Source: an uncultured Roseburia sp.
Lineage (GTDB): Bacteria > Bacillota > Clostridia > Lachnospirales > Lachnospiraceae
Length of the DNA stretch: 64,000 nt
Assembly: GCA_947174805.1 (NCBI GenBank)
Contig: CAMWKH010000012.1
Span: 1-64,000, forward strand
Reading direction: 5' to 3'
A program made the translations under genes and the position numbers. The notes under the pieces were generated by a model that searched no databases, was not told where the DNA came from, and saw only the letters and a program-made list of their open reading frames with translations. Position 1 is the first letter of the stretch. Every line of letters begins with the position of its first letter. Of the stretch, positions 43,521 to 51,842 are shown piece after piece.

Positions 43521-44849
43521 ATGGAAGAAGCACTGATAAAACGGATTATGCCAAACAGCCTGGAAGCAGAGCAATCGGTGATAGGTTCCATGATTATGGA
43601 TAAAGATGCCATTGTCACTGTGATGGAAATGCTGTCCCAGGAAGATTTTTACCACCAGCAGTACGGACTGCTGTTTCAGGCAATGGTAGAGTTGTACAAT
43701 GTGGGCCAGCCGGTGGATTTGGTCACATTGCAGAATAAGCTGCGATCTATGAATGTACCCTCAGAGGTGAGCAGCCTGGAGTTTATCCGTGATTTATTAA
43801 CAGCGATACCTACGTCCGCCAATGTGAAGTCTTACGCCCAGATTGTAAAGGATAAGGCAGTATTAAGGCGGTTGATTAAGATAACTGAGGAAATTGAAAA
43901 CCAGTGTTATGCGGATACGGGAGAGCTTGAAGATATTTTGGCGGATACGGAGAGAAACGTCTTTGGGCTTTTGCAAAACCGCAGCGGGGGAGATTATGTT
44001 CCCATAAAAGAGATTGTCTTAAACGCACTGGAGAAAATTGAGCTGGCATCTAAAACCCAGGGGAACGTAACCGGCATTCCCACAGGCTTTGTGGATTTAG
44101 ACTATAAAATGTCCGGCCTGCAGCCTTCGGATTTTATTTTGGTGGCAGCCCGTCCCTCTATGGGTAAGACTGCCTTTGTACTGAATATAGCCCAGTATGT
44201 GGCGTTTCACGAGGACATGGCTACAGCTGTTTTCAGCCTGGAAATGTCAAAAGAACAGCTTGTAAACCGTCTCTTTTCCCTGGAATCCAGGGTGGACGCC
44301 CAGATACTCCGCTCCGGCAATTTGGCCGACACCGATTGGGAAAAATTAATCGAAGGTGCAGGGGTTATCGGCAATTCCCATCTTATTATAGACGACACCC
44401 CGGGAATCTCAATATCGGAACTTCGGAGTAAATGCCGGAAATTTAAGCTGGAACATGATTTAAAGCTTATTATTATTGATTACCTGCAGTTGATGAGTGG
44501 AGGGGGAAGGTCAGAGTCCAGGCAGCAGGAGATTTCCGAGATATCCCGCTCTTTAAAAGGACTGGCTAGGGAATTGAATGTTCCGGTAATCGCCTTGTCA
44601 CAGCTTAGCCGTGCGGTAGAGCAGCGCCCTGACCACCGTCCAATGCTCTCCGACCTTCGTGAGTCCGGGGCAATCGAGCAGGATGCGGATGTGGTTATGT
44701 TTATTTACCGTGATGATTATTATAACAAGGATACAGATTTAAAGAATATTGCGGAAATTATTATTGCAAAACAGAGAAACGGCCCTATCGGAACCATAAA
44801 CCTGGTTTGGCTTCCTCAATATACAAAGTTTGCCAACATGGAAAAGTAA
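43521..44849 (+). CDS. dnaB: Replicative DNA helicase DnaB
   Basis: This 442-aa hexameric helicase has the N-terminal primase-interacting domain (MPNSLEAEQSVIGSMIMDKD) and a RecA-like motor with Walker A ARPSMGKTAF (~210-219), Walker B LIIIDYLQLM, the SRQQEISEISRSLKGLA region and ALSQLSRAVEQR plus RESGAIEQDADVV. No intein is present. It follows rplI by 13 nt; a terminator follows. Confidence 0.97.
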   Translation: MEEALIKRIMPNSLEAEQSVIGSMIMDKDAIVTVMEMLSQEDFYHQQYGLLFQAMVELYNVGQPVDLVTLQNKLRSMNVPSEVSSLEFIRDLLTAIPTSANVKSYAQIVKDKAVLRRLIKITEEIENQCYADTGELEDILADTERNVFGLLQNRSGGDYVPIKEIVLNALEKIELASKTQGNVTGIPTGFVDLDYKMSGLQPSDFILVAARPSMGKTAFVLNIAQYVAFHEDMATAVFSLEMSKEQLVNRLFSLESRVDAQILRSGNLADTDWEKLIEGAGVIGNSHLIIDDTPGISISELRSKCRKFKLEHDLKLIIIDYLQLMSGGGRSESRQQEISEISRSLKGLARELNVPVIALSQLSRAVEQRPDHRPMLSDLRESGAIEQDADVVMFIYRDDYYNKDTDLKNIAEIIIAKQRNGPIGTINLVWLPQYTKFANMEK

Positions 44850-44888
44850 AGTGAAAAACATTTCGGGGATTTTCGATAAAGATTCCAT

Positions 44889-44914
44889 AAAAGCTGCCTA
44901 AGGCAGCTTTTTTC
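44889..44914 (+). terminator. Terminator after dnaB
   Basis: AAAAGCTGC (44889-44897) pairs with GCAGCTTTT (about 44903-44911) around a 5-nt loop, ending in a T-run. Confidence 0.88.
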
Positions 44915-45054
44915 GCTTTAGAAATATAGAAATGAAGAGGGGAAGGGGACGTACCATGTCGAAAGCACCCGATGGGAAAAGATTGCACAGCGCTACATAT
45001 TCCACTATAATAAAGCATATAATAAAGATTAAACAAAAAAAGGAGGAAGACTTA

Positions 45055-45645
45055 TTGGACAAGGTACGCTATATGATTTCAGATGCCGCCAGCTTGGTAA
45101 ATGTGGAAGCACATGTCTTACGTTACTGGGAAGAGGAGTTAGAGTTAAATATTCCCAGAAATGAGATGGGGCATCGTTATTATACAAAAGAAAACATACA
45201 GCAGTTCCTAAAGATTAAAGACTTAAAAGAACAGGGGTATCAGTTAAAAGCAATTAAAATGGTGATACAAAATGCCGGCATGAAACCAGAGGAGGCAGCA
45301 AGGCTTACTTCCGGTGAACTGGCAGAGACAGTGAATGTGAGAAAACCGGTGGAAAAAACATTTTCCCCAGAAGATAAAATGGCCCAGTTTCGGATTCTAA
45401 TGACAGGAATCGTAAAAGATGCTCTTGCGGAAAACAATCAGGCATTGGGAAGAGAAGTGGGAGAAAATGTTGGTGACCGTGTGTTGAAAGAGATGAATTA
45501 CCTGATGCGGGAACAAGACGAGCAGGAGGAAGAGCGATATCGTAAACTTGATGCGGCCATCCGTGAATTACATAGCAAGAAGGTAAAGGTGGGAAAGAAA
45601 AAGGAGTCCCACAAAATCTTTGCCAAAAAGGAGGCAACCACGTAA
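45055..45645 (+). CDS. MerR-family DNA-binding protein
   Basis: This 196-aa protein has an N-terminal MerR winged helix (MISDAASLVNVEAHVLRYWE; MGHRYYTKENIQQFLKIKDL) followed by a helical region and a predicted coiled coil, with a Lys-rich C-terminus. No effector domain or metal ligand is visible, so the signal is unknown; similar proteins in Clostridia are annotated only as MerR. TTG 45055 is chosen because AAGGAGG lies 8 nt upstream. Confidence 0.78.
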   Translation: MDKVRYMISDAASLVNVEAHVLRYWEEELELNIPRNEMGHRYYTKENIQQFLKIKDLKEQGYQLKAIKMVIQNAGMKPEEAARLTSGELAETVNVRKPVEKTFSPEDKMAQFRILMTGIVKDALAENNQALGREVGENVGDRVLKEMNYLMREQDEQEEERYRKLDAAIRELHSKKVKVGKKKESHKIFAKKEATT

Positions 45646-45665
45646 GAATTACAGCAAATATCACA

Positions 45666-45713
45666 AAAAAGAAGTCATTTTACAAAATAGTATTGTAAAA
45701 TGACTTCTTTTTC
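45666..45713. terminator. Bidirectional terminator
   Basis: About 20 bp of perfect pairing (AAGAAGTCATTTTACAA and its complement, with A/T-run flanks) around a short loop, between the convergent MerR-like and ferredoxin genes. Confidence 0.9.
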
Positions 45714-45768
45714 ATGGTCATCTTTCGATGAAAGCTGTGAAAAACACCTTAGAAAGGCTCTGCAAGGA

Positions 45769-45939
45769 TTAGCCCTGCTCGATTGCTCCTGTAGGACATG
45801 CACCAGCACAGGTTCCGCAATCTACACATGCGCCAGCGTCGATCTGGAATTTGCCGTCTCCTGCAGAGATAGCGCCTACTGGACATTCTCCTTCACAAGT
45901 TCCACAGTTTACGCAAGAATCAGTAATTACGTATGCCAT
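45769..45939 (-). CDS. 2[4Fe-4S] ferredoxin
   Basis: This 56-aa clostridial ferredoxin has both cluster motifs: CVNCGTCEGECPVGA (Cys 9, 12, 15, 19) and CVDCGTCAGACPTGA (Cys 38, 41, 44, 48). It carries electrons at low potential for reductases and hydrogenases. AAGGAGG lies just upstream of ATG 45939. It is short and easily missed. It is transcribed alone from a probable promoter at 45993-46021. Confidence 0.97.
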   Translation of the reverse strand: MAYVITDSCVNCGTCEGECPVGAISAGDGKFQIDAGACVDCGTCAGACPTGAIEQG

Positions 45940-45992
45940 TGGTCAATTCCTCCTTATGTATTTCAAGATTTAAGCCAATCTGACTTAAAAGT

Positions 45993-46021
45993 ATTCTAAT
46001 ACAAAAAGTGGGTAAATACAA
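45993..46021 (-). promoter_or_regulatory. Probable ferredoxin promoter
   Basis: On the minus strand TTGTAT (46021-46016), 17-nt spacer, TAGAAT (45998-45993), about 55 nt before the ferredoxin start. Confidence 0.55.
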
Positions 46022-46124
46022 GTACCTGGGAGGTATTTTTCAAAGAACATTTTAAGGAAAAGATTGCATAATGAAAACAGTCATATTATAATATTTGCGG
46101 AGGCAGTTCAACAGGTTTTGTATA

Positions 46125-46166
46125 GAACCGTTGGTTTGCGGAAAAAGTAACTTTAAGTAACGGTTC
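46125..46166. promoter_or_regulatory. Dyad GAACCGTT...AACGGTTC upstream of the DUF1858 gene
   Basis: An 8-bp perfect inverted repeat with a 26-nt centre lies about 50 nt before the DUF1858 start. It could bind a dimeric regulator or form an mRNA stem; no factor is identifiable. Confidence 0.35.
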
Positions 46167-46213
46167 AGCTCATATGATCTGTTACAATTTTAAAGAAAAA
46201 GGAGGAATATACG

Positions 46214-46429
46214 ATGGCACAGGTAACGAAATCCACCATGATTGGAGAATTACTCCAGATTGATGAGAACATTGCACCCATTCTTTTAAATATAGGTATG
46301 CATTGCCTTGGATGCCCTTCATCCCAGATGGAGACCATTGAGGAAGCTGCAATGGTTCATGGTATTGAGGCTGATGCACTGGTAAAAGAAATCAATGATT
46401 TCCTTGCAAAAGATGTATCTGCAAATTAA
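46214..46429 (+). CDS. DUF1858 domain protein
   Basis: This 71-aa protein is a stand-alone DUF1858 (hybrid-cluster-protein-associated, often with a redox cysteine pair): VTKSTMIGELLQIDENIAPI and GMHCLGCPSS with the CxxC. It probably has a redox or Fe-S related role; the biochemical function is undefined. AAAGGAGG precedes the start. A strong terminator follows. Confidence 0.88.
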   Translation: MAQVTKSTMIGELLQIDENIAPILLNIGMHCLGCPSSQMETIEEAAMVHGIEADALVKEINDFLAKDVSAN

Positions 46430-46454
46430 GCCGCAATTAATATAAAAAAGCGGC

Positions 46455-46502
46455 AAAAAGATACCTTATTCTTTCTTTTAGGAAAGGTAAGGTATCTTTT
46501 TT
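46455..46502 (+). terminator. Terminator after DUF1858
   Basis: AAAAAGATACCTTA (46455-46468) pairs with TAAGGTATCTTTTT (46488-46501), with further pairing towards the loop and a T-run. Confidence 0.88.
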
Positions 46503-46533
46503 ATGGGTGGGAAGATAAATTCCTTTTCATGTA

Positions 46534-47334
46534 TTATAACTGTGCAAAAGTCTGAAGAGCCCGGACTTTGCAGATAACCGGATGATGCTCGTACATATAT
46601 GCCTCCGTGGCGGCAGTGACAGTTTTCTGGCGGGCATATTCTGAGAGAATATTACAAAGTTTATTAAATGTCTCCGGTGTGGCGTTGCTCTTATGAATTA
46701 CGAGATAATAGCAATGCTTTTTATCATCTTTAAACAGCGTATTCTCCCCGCTGTAGAAACCGTCTAAGACACGGGCCAGCCTGGTAATATCCTCCAGTTT
46801 GTAGAATACAAAAAGCTTTGTCAAATCGGCGGGAACACTTAAGTCTTTTGTAACGTCCTTTGAGTCATCCTTTTTTTCAACGGTAAGGGTGTCTTTTAAG
46901 GGGACAAAATCCTTAGGTTCTTCTTTTTTGTCGGACTCCTGCTCCTGCTGCTGTTTAGCCATTTCACGGAACAGACCTAAAATGTCGTCTGCGCTTTCTC
47001 CTGAAACTTCGTCTTCCTCCTCAGATAAACTGTCATATTCTTCTGATGAATCGGAAAACTTAGAAAAACGAGTGTCCAGTTCGTCAGGATATTCCACCTT
47101 AGTGACCAGTAGAATAATAGATTCCGGTGACACAGGGATAGCTTCAATCATTAATGGAATATCATCCGCTTCAAAACCAAATTCATAGTTTGCCTGCTGC
47201 ATCATATCATGAAACAGCATTTTAGCTTTTTCGGAACCATAGGCAAGTTCACTCAATTTTAAATGGCGGTCCGCCAAATCTTCTGGTGTCAAGGTGCAGC
47301 GAATTTGATTATCGCTAATCTTTTCAATTTTCAT
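46534..47334 (-). CDS. mecA: Adaptor protein MecA
   Basis: This 266-aa ClpC adaptor has the MecA N-domain (MKIEKISDNQIRCTLTPEDL, SELAYGSEKAKMLFHDMMQQ), an acidic linker (about 93-150, rich in D/E/S) and the C-terminal ClpC-binding domain (FYKLEDITRLARVLDGF, SLY-like NTLFKDDKKHCYYLV). It targets proteins to ClpCP. A promoter with a long leader (~95 nt) lies upstream. It is divergent from the kinase locus. Confidence 0.93.
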   Translation of the reverse strand: MKIEKISDNQIRCTLTPEDLADRHLKLSELAYGSEKAKMLFHDMMQQANYEFGFEADDIPLMIEAIPVSPESIILLVTKVEYPDELDTRFSKFSDSSEEYDSLSEEEDEVSGESADDILGLFREMAKQQQEQESDKKEEPKDFVPLKDTLTVEKKDDSKDVTKDLSVPADLTKLFVFYKLEDITRLARVLDGFYSGENTLFKDDKKHCYYLVIHKSNATPETFNKLCNILSEYARQKTVTAATEAYMYEHHPVICKVRALQTFAQL

Positions 47335-47434
47335 TTTTTCACTTCCTGTCTATTTTTACATTTAAAGTGCACATGGGATAATTGCTATTTATGTATCTTT
47401 TTTCATGAATAAGATATGCAGCAATCATATGCTT

Positions 47435-47463
47435 ATTATAAACAAATGCGTATCTGATGTAAA
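47435..47463 (-). promoter_or_regulatory. mecA promoter
   Basis: On the minus strand TTTACA (47463-47458), 17-nt spacer, TATAAT (47440-47435). It predicts a 5' leader of about 95 nt. Confidence 0.7.
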
Positions 47464-47516
47464 GTGTAGATATCAATTAAAAATATATAAATTTTATAAA
47501 AAATGGGAAAAAGTGG

Positions 47517-47545
47517 TTGTAAACAGGAAATAATTATGTTATAAA
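47517..47545 (+). promoter_or_regulatory. Promoter of the kinase locus
   Basis: TTGTAA (47517-47522), 17-nt spacer, TATAAA (47540-47545), with transcription likely to start near 47552. This limits the kinase start codon to after that point. Confidence 0.65.
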
Positions 47546-47594
47546 AAGAACAAGAGATGCTTTTTCCGAGAAATGTAGGAAGGAGCGGCATAAA

Positions 47595-49037
47595 ATTCAA
47601 GAATTTATCTGGTCTGACCGTTATCAGTTTCTCTCTGAAATTGGCAGGGGAAACCAAAGCAGAATATTTTTGGTCAGACATCAACAGTTAGGAGAGTACC
47701 GCGCAGTAAAATGCATTTCAAAAGAAGCGGACAGTTCCTGGCAGATTCGGGAGGCAAAACTTCTGAATCATCTGAAACATCCACGAATTCCCATTGTTTA
47801 TGACATAGAGGAAGATGATGATTTTTACTATATCATAGAGGAGTATGTGGAGGGTGAATCTTTAGAAGCACTTATGCTTCAGTCATCGTTTCTTACCCAA
47901 AGTTTTATTTATGACACAATATGGGAGATATGCGAAGTTTTAAGTTATCTTCACCACATAGCCCCGGTTCCTGTAATTTATCAGGATTTAAAAGCGGAAC
48001 ATGTAATTATCGGGAAAAAAGGTGTGAAGTTAATTGACTTTGGCATTGCTTCTTATCTAAATGAAACGGAGGGCAGATTTCAAAATTACGGGACGCCGGA
48101 GTATACAGCCCCGGAAAAGAGAGAACTTGCTGAAATTAATGTGGGCACAGACATTTACAGTCTTGGCAAATTGTTAGGCCGGTTGGTTTTGGCAGGGGAA
48201 GAAAAGTCCTTAGGTCTTTTGTATATTTCTCAAAAAGCCACACATCCCATGGAAAAACAGAGATATGCCTCCATAGAGGAGTTTCAAAAAGCCTTGGGGA
48301 AGGCAAAAGAGGATATGCAATCAGAAAAAAATCCGGTATATCAAAAGCATCTCTTAAGAAAAATCATAGTTGCAGGCAGCAGACAGGGCACAGGTGTCAC
48401 CCATATTGCTGTTTCTTTCACACAATATCTTAATTCCCATCATATTCCGGCGGTTTATCAGGAAAAAAACCCTAATAATGATATGCGTAAAACTGTAAAA
48501 ACAGGAAAAAAATTTGCAGAGTGTGGCGGGCTTTACCGCAGAGGAGATTTTCTGGGACTGCCGTTGTATGGGGAAGGGGTAGAAATTTCGATGCCGAAAG
48601 ACAGGGTTTTAATCATCGATTGGGGAAACAATCTAAAAAGAGCCGGCGAGGAGGAGGCGGATTTGTTTTTACTGGTAGCAGGAAGCAGAGAATGGGAAAG
48701 AGATTCTGCAAAAACCAGTTTTAAGTCCCTCTCCCATGAAAAGAACCTGATATTTATCTCCAATTACGGGGACAGGAAGCAGGCAAGGCGCTACGCAAAA
48801 GAATTTTGCAGGCCGGTATACTGTTTTCCCTTGGACAAAGATCCTTTTACGGCGGCAAAGGAGAAAGACAGAATTTTTGGGAAACTGCTGCAGAGAGAAG
48901 GTGGTGATAATCAGAGAAACTTATTCAAGAACCGTTGGCATTTCAGGAAGCATAAGAGGAATCGGTACAACCCATTTGGCTATATCGCTGGCAAATTACG
49001 CAGCATCTGGACTTTTAGTAAAAAGCGCATATTTTGA
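47595..49037 (+). CDS. Ser/Thr protein kinase-like protein with a degenerate P-loop domain; probable ATT start
   Basis: Residues 1-~235 (counted from ATT 47595) form a protein kinase: glycine loop GRGNQS (17-22), VK lysine (K39), YQDLKAEH (129-136), DFG (148-150), TAPE (~171-174). The metal-binding Asn after the catalytic loop is His136 and the HRD His/Arg are replaced by YQ, so activity may be altered. A second domain begins KIIVAGSRQGTGVTH, a ParA/CpaE-like P-loop lacking the Walker lysine. No ATG, GTG or TTG precedes the glycine loop after the promoter; AAGGAG at 47580-47585 lies 9 nt before ATT 47595. The first usual start (TTG 47670) would remove the loop. The last ~48 residues overlap the next gene out of frame and may not be native. 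Confidence 0.6.
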   Translation: MQEFIWSDRYQFLSEIGRGNQSRIFLVRHQQLGEYRAVKCISKEADSSWQIREAKLLNHLKHPRIPIVYDIEEDDDFYYIIEEYVEGESLEALMLQSSFLTQSFIYDTIWEICEVLSYLHHIAPVPVIYQDLKAEHVIIGKKGVKLIDFGIASYLNETEGRFQNYGTPEYTAPEKRELAEINVGTDIYSLGKLLGRLVLAGEEKSLGLLYISQKATHPMEKQRYASIEEFQKALGKAKEDMQSEKNPVYQKHLLRKIIVAGSRQGTGVTHIAVSFTQYLNSHHIPAVYQEKNPNNDMRKTVKTGKKFAECGGLYRRGDFLGLPLYGEGVEISMPKDRVLIIDWGNNLKRAGEEEADLFLLVAGSREWERDSAKTSFKSLSHEKNLIFISNYGDRKQARRYAKEFCRPVYCFPLDKDPFTAAKEKDRIFGKLLQREGGDNQRNLFKNRWHFRKHKRNRYNPFGYIAGKLRSIWTFSKKRIF

Positions 49038-49533
49038 AGCAGGAGGCCAGGGAGAGCTTTCCCGTTGGAAAAGACCAGGAGAATCGGGGTATTTCACGGT
49101 AAAGGGGGTACATTTTTATCCCGATGTGAAACAAGAAGATATTCCGATTTTATTAAACAGAGATTATGAAATAATGATCTTTGATTTTGGGGAGAAGTAC
49201 CTTTCTTTCCGGGAAGAGATTTTAAGATGTGACCGGAAGATATTTCTGCTAAATTTAAATGTCTGGCAGTATTTTGCTGTGGAAAAGCTGTTACGGGAGT
49301 TGGAGAAGGAGGAATGGGGGAAGGTTAAGCCCCTGTTTGCAAGTATCCTCCCCTCCCCAAAGGAGAAAAACCAAATAGAAAAAGCATTTCAAATTCATAT
49401 TGTGGAAATTACAGGGAATTGGGATGCATTTCAAATATCAGGTGAATCTTTTTCCATGATGAATCAGCTCCTGGGAGTAAATGCCCCGGTGAAGAAGAAA
49501 TTTTGTATGAAATTAACCAAAAGAAAAAAGTAG
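48901..49533 (+). CDS. Second lysine-less P-loop (MinD/CpaE-like) protein; start uncertain
   Basis: This ~210-aa protein begins with RTVGISGSIRGIGTTHLAIS, a P-loop shaped like ParA/MinD but with Thr at the Walker lysine position and His at the final T/S. An acidic YEIMIFDFGEKY follows in the Walker B place. It resembles the second domain of the upstream kinase protein and looks like a tandem copy. The frame is open back to TTG 48877; GTG 48901/48904 are alternative starts without an ideal ribosome site. It overlaps the kinase ORF by 137-160 nt, so it could be reached by a frameshift to give one kinase-P-loop-P-loop protein. ATPase activity is doubtful; the role is unknown, possibly partner regulation in a pilus or secretion context. 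Confidence 0.55.
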   Translation: MVIIRETYSRTVGISGSIRGIGTTHLAISLANYAASGLLVKSAYFEAGGQGELSRWKRPGESGYFTVKGVHFYPDVKQEDIPILLNRDYEIMIFDFGEKYLSFREEILRCDRKIFLLNLNVWQYFAVEKLLRELEKEEWGKVKPLFASILPSPKEKNQIEKAFQIHIVEITGNWDAFQISGESFSMMNQLLGVNAPVKKKFCMKLTKRKK

Positions 49534-49580
49534 TTTTTCACAAATAAGAGTTGCCTTCTTTTGGAAAATAGGAGCAAGCT

Positions 49581-49790
49581 ATGGAAAATGAAAGAAAAAT
49601 GCAGCTATTTGTAGAACTTCAGGAAATTGAAAAGAGAGGAATTACTTTGTGGATGGAAGGAAGCCTCAGTAATTCCGGCCGCATAGCCGATGCCATTTTT
49701 GTCAATGAGAGCGAGGCATATATGCGGGATTACATTTATGAACAGGGGGTGTTAAAGGAACTTCATTTTGACAGAGTAAAAAATAACTGA
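49581..49790 (+). CDS. Small conserved-looking acidic protein, unknown
   Basis: This 69-aa protein (starting MENERKMQLFVELQEIEKRG, with a MRDYIYEQGVLKELHFD segment near the end) has a GGAG site before its ATG and codon use like its neighbours, so it is probably real. It has no recognisable domain, signal or membrane segment. It follows the P-loop gene by 47 nt and could be the last gene of that locus. Confidence 0.6.
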   Translation: MENERKMQLFVELQEIEKRGITLWMEGSLSNSGRIADAIFVNESEAYMRDYIYEQGVLKELHFDRVKNN

Positions 49791-49906
49791 TTCCCGAAGG
49801 GAATATAATTGTAACTATTAACAGGATTATGTCATACACATAAAAGAATCCGAATCGGGTTCCTCGATGTCGTTTCGGGTCATACATAAAAAGAAAAAAG
49901 ATGATG

Positions 49907-49951
49907 AAACCGGGAAAGCAGCCAAGCATTCCCGGTTTTTTTCTTTTTTTG
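49907..49951 (+). terminator. Terminator of the kinase locus
   Basis: AAACCGGGAA (49907-49916) pairs with TTCCCGGTTT (49929-49938), followed by a long T-run. Confidence 0.88.
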
Positions 49952-50061
49952 TGGCGGGAAAAATTTAGTTATGATATACTGATACTATATTTGCGGAAAG
50001 TTATGTAACAGTGCAGACGATTCTGTGCAGTTGCAGAGTTACAGAGGAGGATGCAGTCTAA

Positions 50062-51798
50062 ATGGATGCGAAAAGAATAAAGCAGTCAATTATTTTGGCA
50101 GTGTCAGTCATAATTGTCATTATACTTGTGCTGGTAATCGGGAAATTAATTGATAAATATACGCCGTCCAAGGAACAACAGGATCTTTGGGAATATTACG
50201 GGCTTACAGATGAGAGCCAGACAGCTATTGTTCTAAATCATGAGGTTATCCCCCAGCAGGCAGTGTTTCGGGAAGGTATGATTTACTTAAGTTATGAGAC
50301 GGTTCGGGATGTATTTAACAGCCGGTTTTATTGGGATTACAATGAAAATCTACTCCTATATACTACCCCGGAGGACGTGGTATCTGCGGCGGCGGACAGC
50401 AAAGAGTACTTTGTTACAAAGGACAAGAAATCAGAAAATTATACTATTGTTTACGCAGACGCCAATACAGCTTACATTGCCTTGGATTATGTGAAAAAAT
50501 ACACGGATTTGGAGTATGAGTTTTTTGAAGAGCCAAACCGGGTGGTGGTGAGGACAAACTGGGAGGATGAAACCGGGGTGCTCGTGAAAAAAGATACCCA
50601 GATACGCTACCGGGGAGGAATTAAGAGTCCGATTTTAACAGAAGTTTCCAAGGAGACGGAGCTTACTGTTTTAGAGCAGGGCGAGGACTGGGATAAAGTA
50701 GCAACAAAAGAAGGCATAATTGGTTATATCAAAAAGAAACGACTTGGGAAAGAAGAGACAAAAACCTTTGAGCATTCCCCTATGACAGAAACTTTTTCCC
50801 ATATTTTAAAGGACAAAAAGATAAATATGGCATGGCATCAGGTTACTACAAAAGAGGCAAACAGCACTGTGGCGGATGTTCTTTCTAATACGAAAGGCTT
50901 AAATGTAATTTCCCCAACCTGGTTTTATTTAAATGATAATGAGGGAAATCTTGTGAACATTGCAAGTTCAGAGTATGTGCAGTACTGTCACAATCAGGGA
51001 GTGGAAGTTTGGGCTCTGGTGAGCAACCTGGAAAATGATGAGGTGGATTCCACTGAGGTTTTAAATTATACCTCCAAACGGACACATATGGTAAACCAGT
51101 TGATAGCGGCGGCAATTCAGTTTGATTTTGACGGCATTAATGTGGACTTTGAGGCCCTTAGCACAGATGCAGGGGATGGGTATGTTCAGTTTATCAGAGA
51201 GCTTTCCTTAAAATGTGAGAACAACGGCATTGTCCTGTCGGTGGACAATTATGTGCCCACGGAATATAGTATGTTTTATAATAGGAAAGAACAGGGGAAT
51301 TTTGCAGATTATGTGATTATAATGGGTTATGATGAGCATTATGCCGGAGGGGATGAGGGTTCTGTGGCCTCCATCGGATTTGTAACCCAGGGAATTGCAG
51401 ATACCTTAAAGGAGGTTCCTGCGGAGCAGATTATCCTGGCGGCTCCTCTATTTACAAGAGTCTGGATAGAGACACCAAAGGCAGCTTCAGATGATGTGGA
51501 GGCGGCATCCGAGGATTATGTTCCTTATGATATAAGCTCTAAGGCAGTGGGGATGCAGGAGGCATGGCGCATGGTGGAGGCGAACGGTGTGGAGCCGGTG
51601 TGGCTGGAAGACTGTGGACAGTACTATGCGGAATATTTAAATGAAAATGATACCTATAAAATATGGCTGGAAGATTTGGCCTCAATGGAGTTAAGACTTC
51701 AGGCAGCTTCGGAAAACGGGCTGGCGGGCATGGCGTTCTGGAAACTTGGATTTGAACATAGCAGCTTTTGGGACACAGTGATTAAATATATGAATTAA
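50062..51798 (+). CDS. Glycoside hydrolase family 18 protein with N-terminal anchor and SH3-like domain
   Basis: This 578-aa protein has a signal anchor (IILAVSVIIVIILVLVIG), a copper-amine-oxidase-like/stalk region (~60-170), a bacterial SH3-like domain (~172-232) and a GH18 TIM barrel with the catalytic FDFDGINVDFEAL (DxxDxDxE, acid Glu in DFE). Similar proteins are cell-wall or spore-cortex N-acetylglucosaminidases (YaaH/YdhD type). It probably faces the wall and cleaves GlcNAc linkages. GGAGG-type site before ATG 50062. A terminator shared with the exporter genes follows. Confidence 0.85.
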   Translation: MDAKRIKQSIILAVSVIIVIILVLVIGKLIDKYTPSKEQQDLWEYYGLTDESQTAIVLNHEVIPQQAVFREGMIYLSYETVRDVFNSRFYWDYNENLLLYTTPEDVVSAAADSKEYFVTKDKKSENYTIVYADANTAYIALDYVKKYTDLEYEFFEEPNRVVVRTNWEDETGVLVKKDTQIRYRGGIKSPILTEVSKETELTVLEQGEDWDKVATKEGIIGYIKKKRLGKEETKTFEHSPMTETFSHILKDKKINMAWHQVTTKEANSTVADVLSNTKGLNVISPTWFYLNDNEGNLVNIASSEYVQYCHNQGVEVWALVSNLENDEVDSTEVLNYTSKRTHMVNQLIAAAIQFDFDGINVDFEALSTDAGDGYVQFIRELSLKCENNGIVLSVDNYVPTEYSMFYNRKEQGNFADYVIIMGYDEHYAGGDEGSVASIGFVTQGIADTLKEVPAEQIILAAPLFTRVWIETPKAASDDVEAASEDYVPYDISSKAVGMQEAWRMVEANGVEPVWLEDCGQYYAEYLNENDTYKIWLEDLASMELRLQAASENGLAGMAFWKLGFEHSSFWDTVIKYMN

Positions 51799-51803
51799 GA
51801 AAA

Positions 51804-51842
51804 AAAGCAGTGGGAAAAGCTTTACGCTTTTCTCACTGCTTT
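51804..51842. terminator. Bidirectional terminator
   Basis: AAAGCAGTGGGAAAAGC (51804-51820) pairs with GCTTTTCTCACTGCTTT (51826-51842) with one G-U and A/T flanks. The stop codon of the minus-strand permease lies within it. Confidence 0.88.

Noticed and set aside
46015-46045. Hairpin AAGTACCT/AGGTATTT with T-run on the + strand upstream of the ferredoxin
   Set aside because: No + strand transcript or gene ends there and it overlaps the minus-strand ferredoxin promoter; a weak chance structure.
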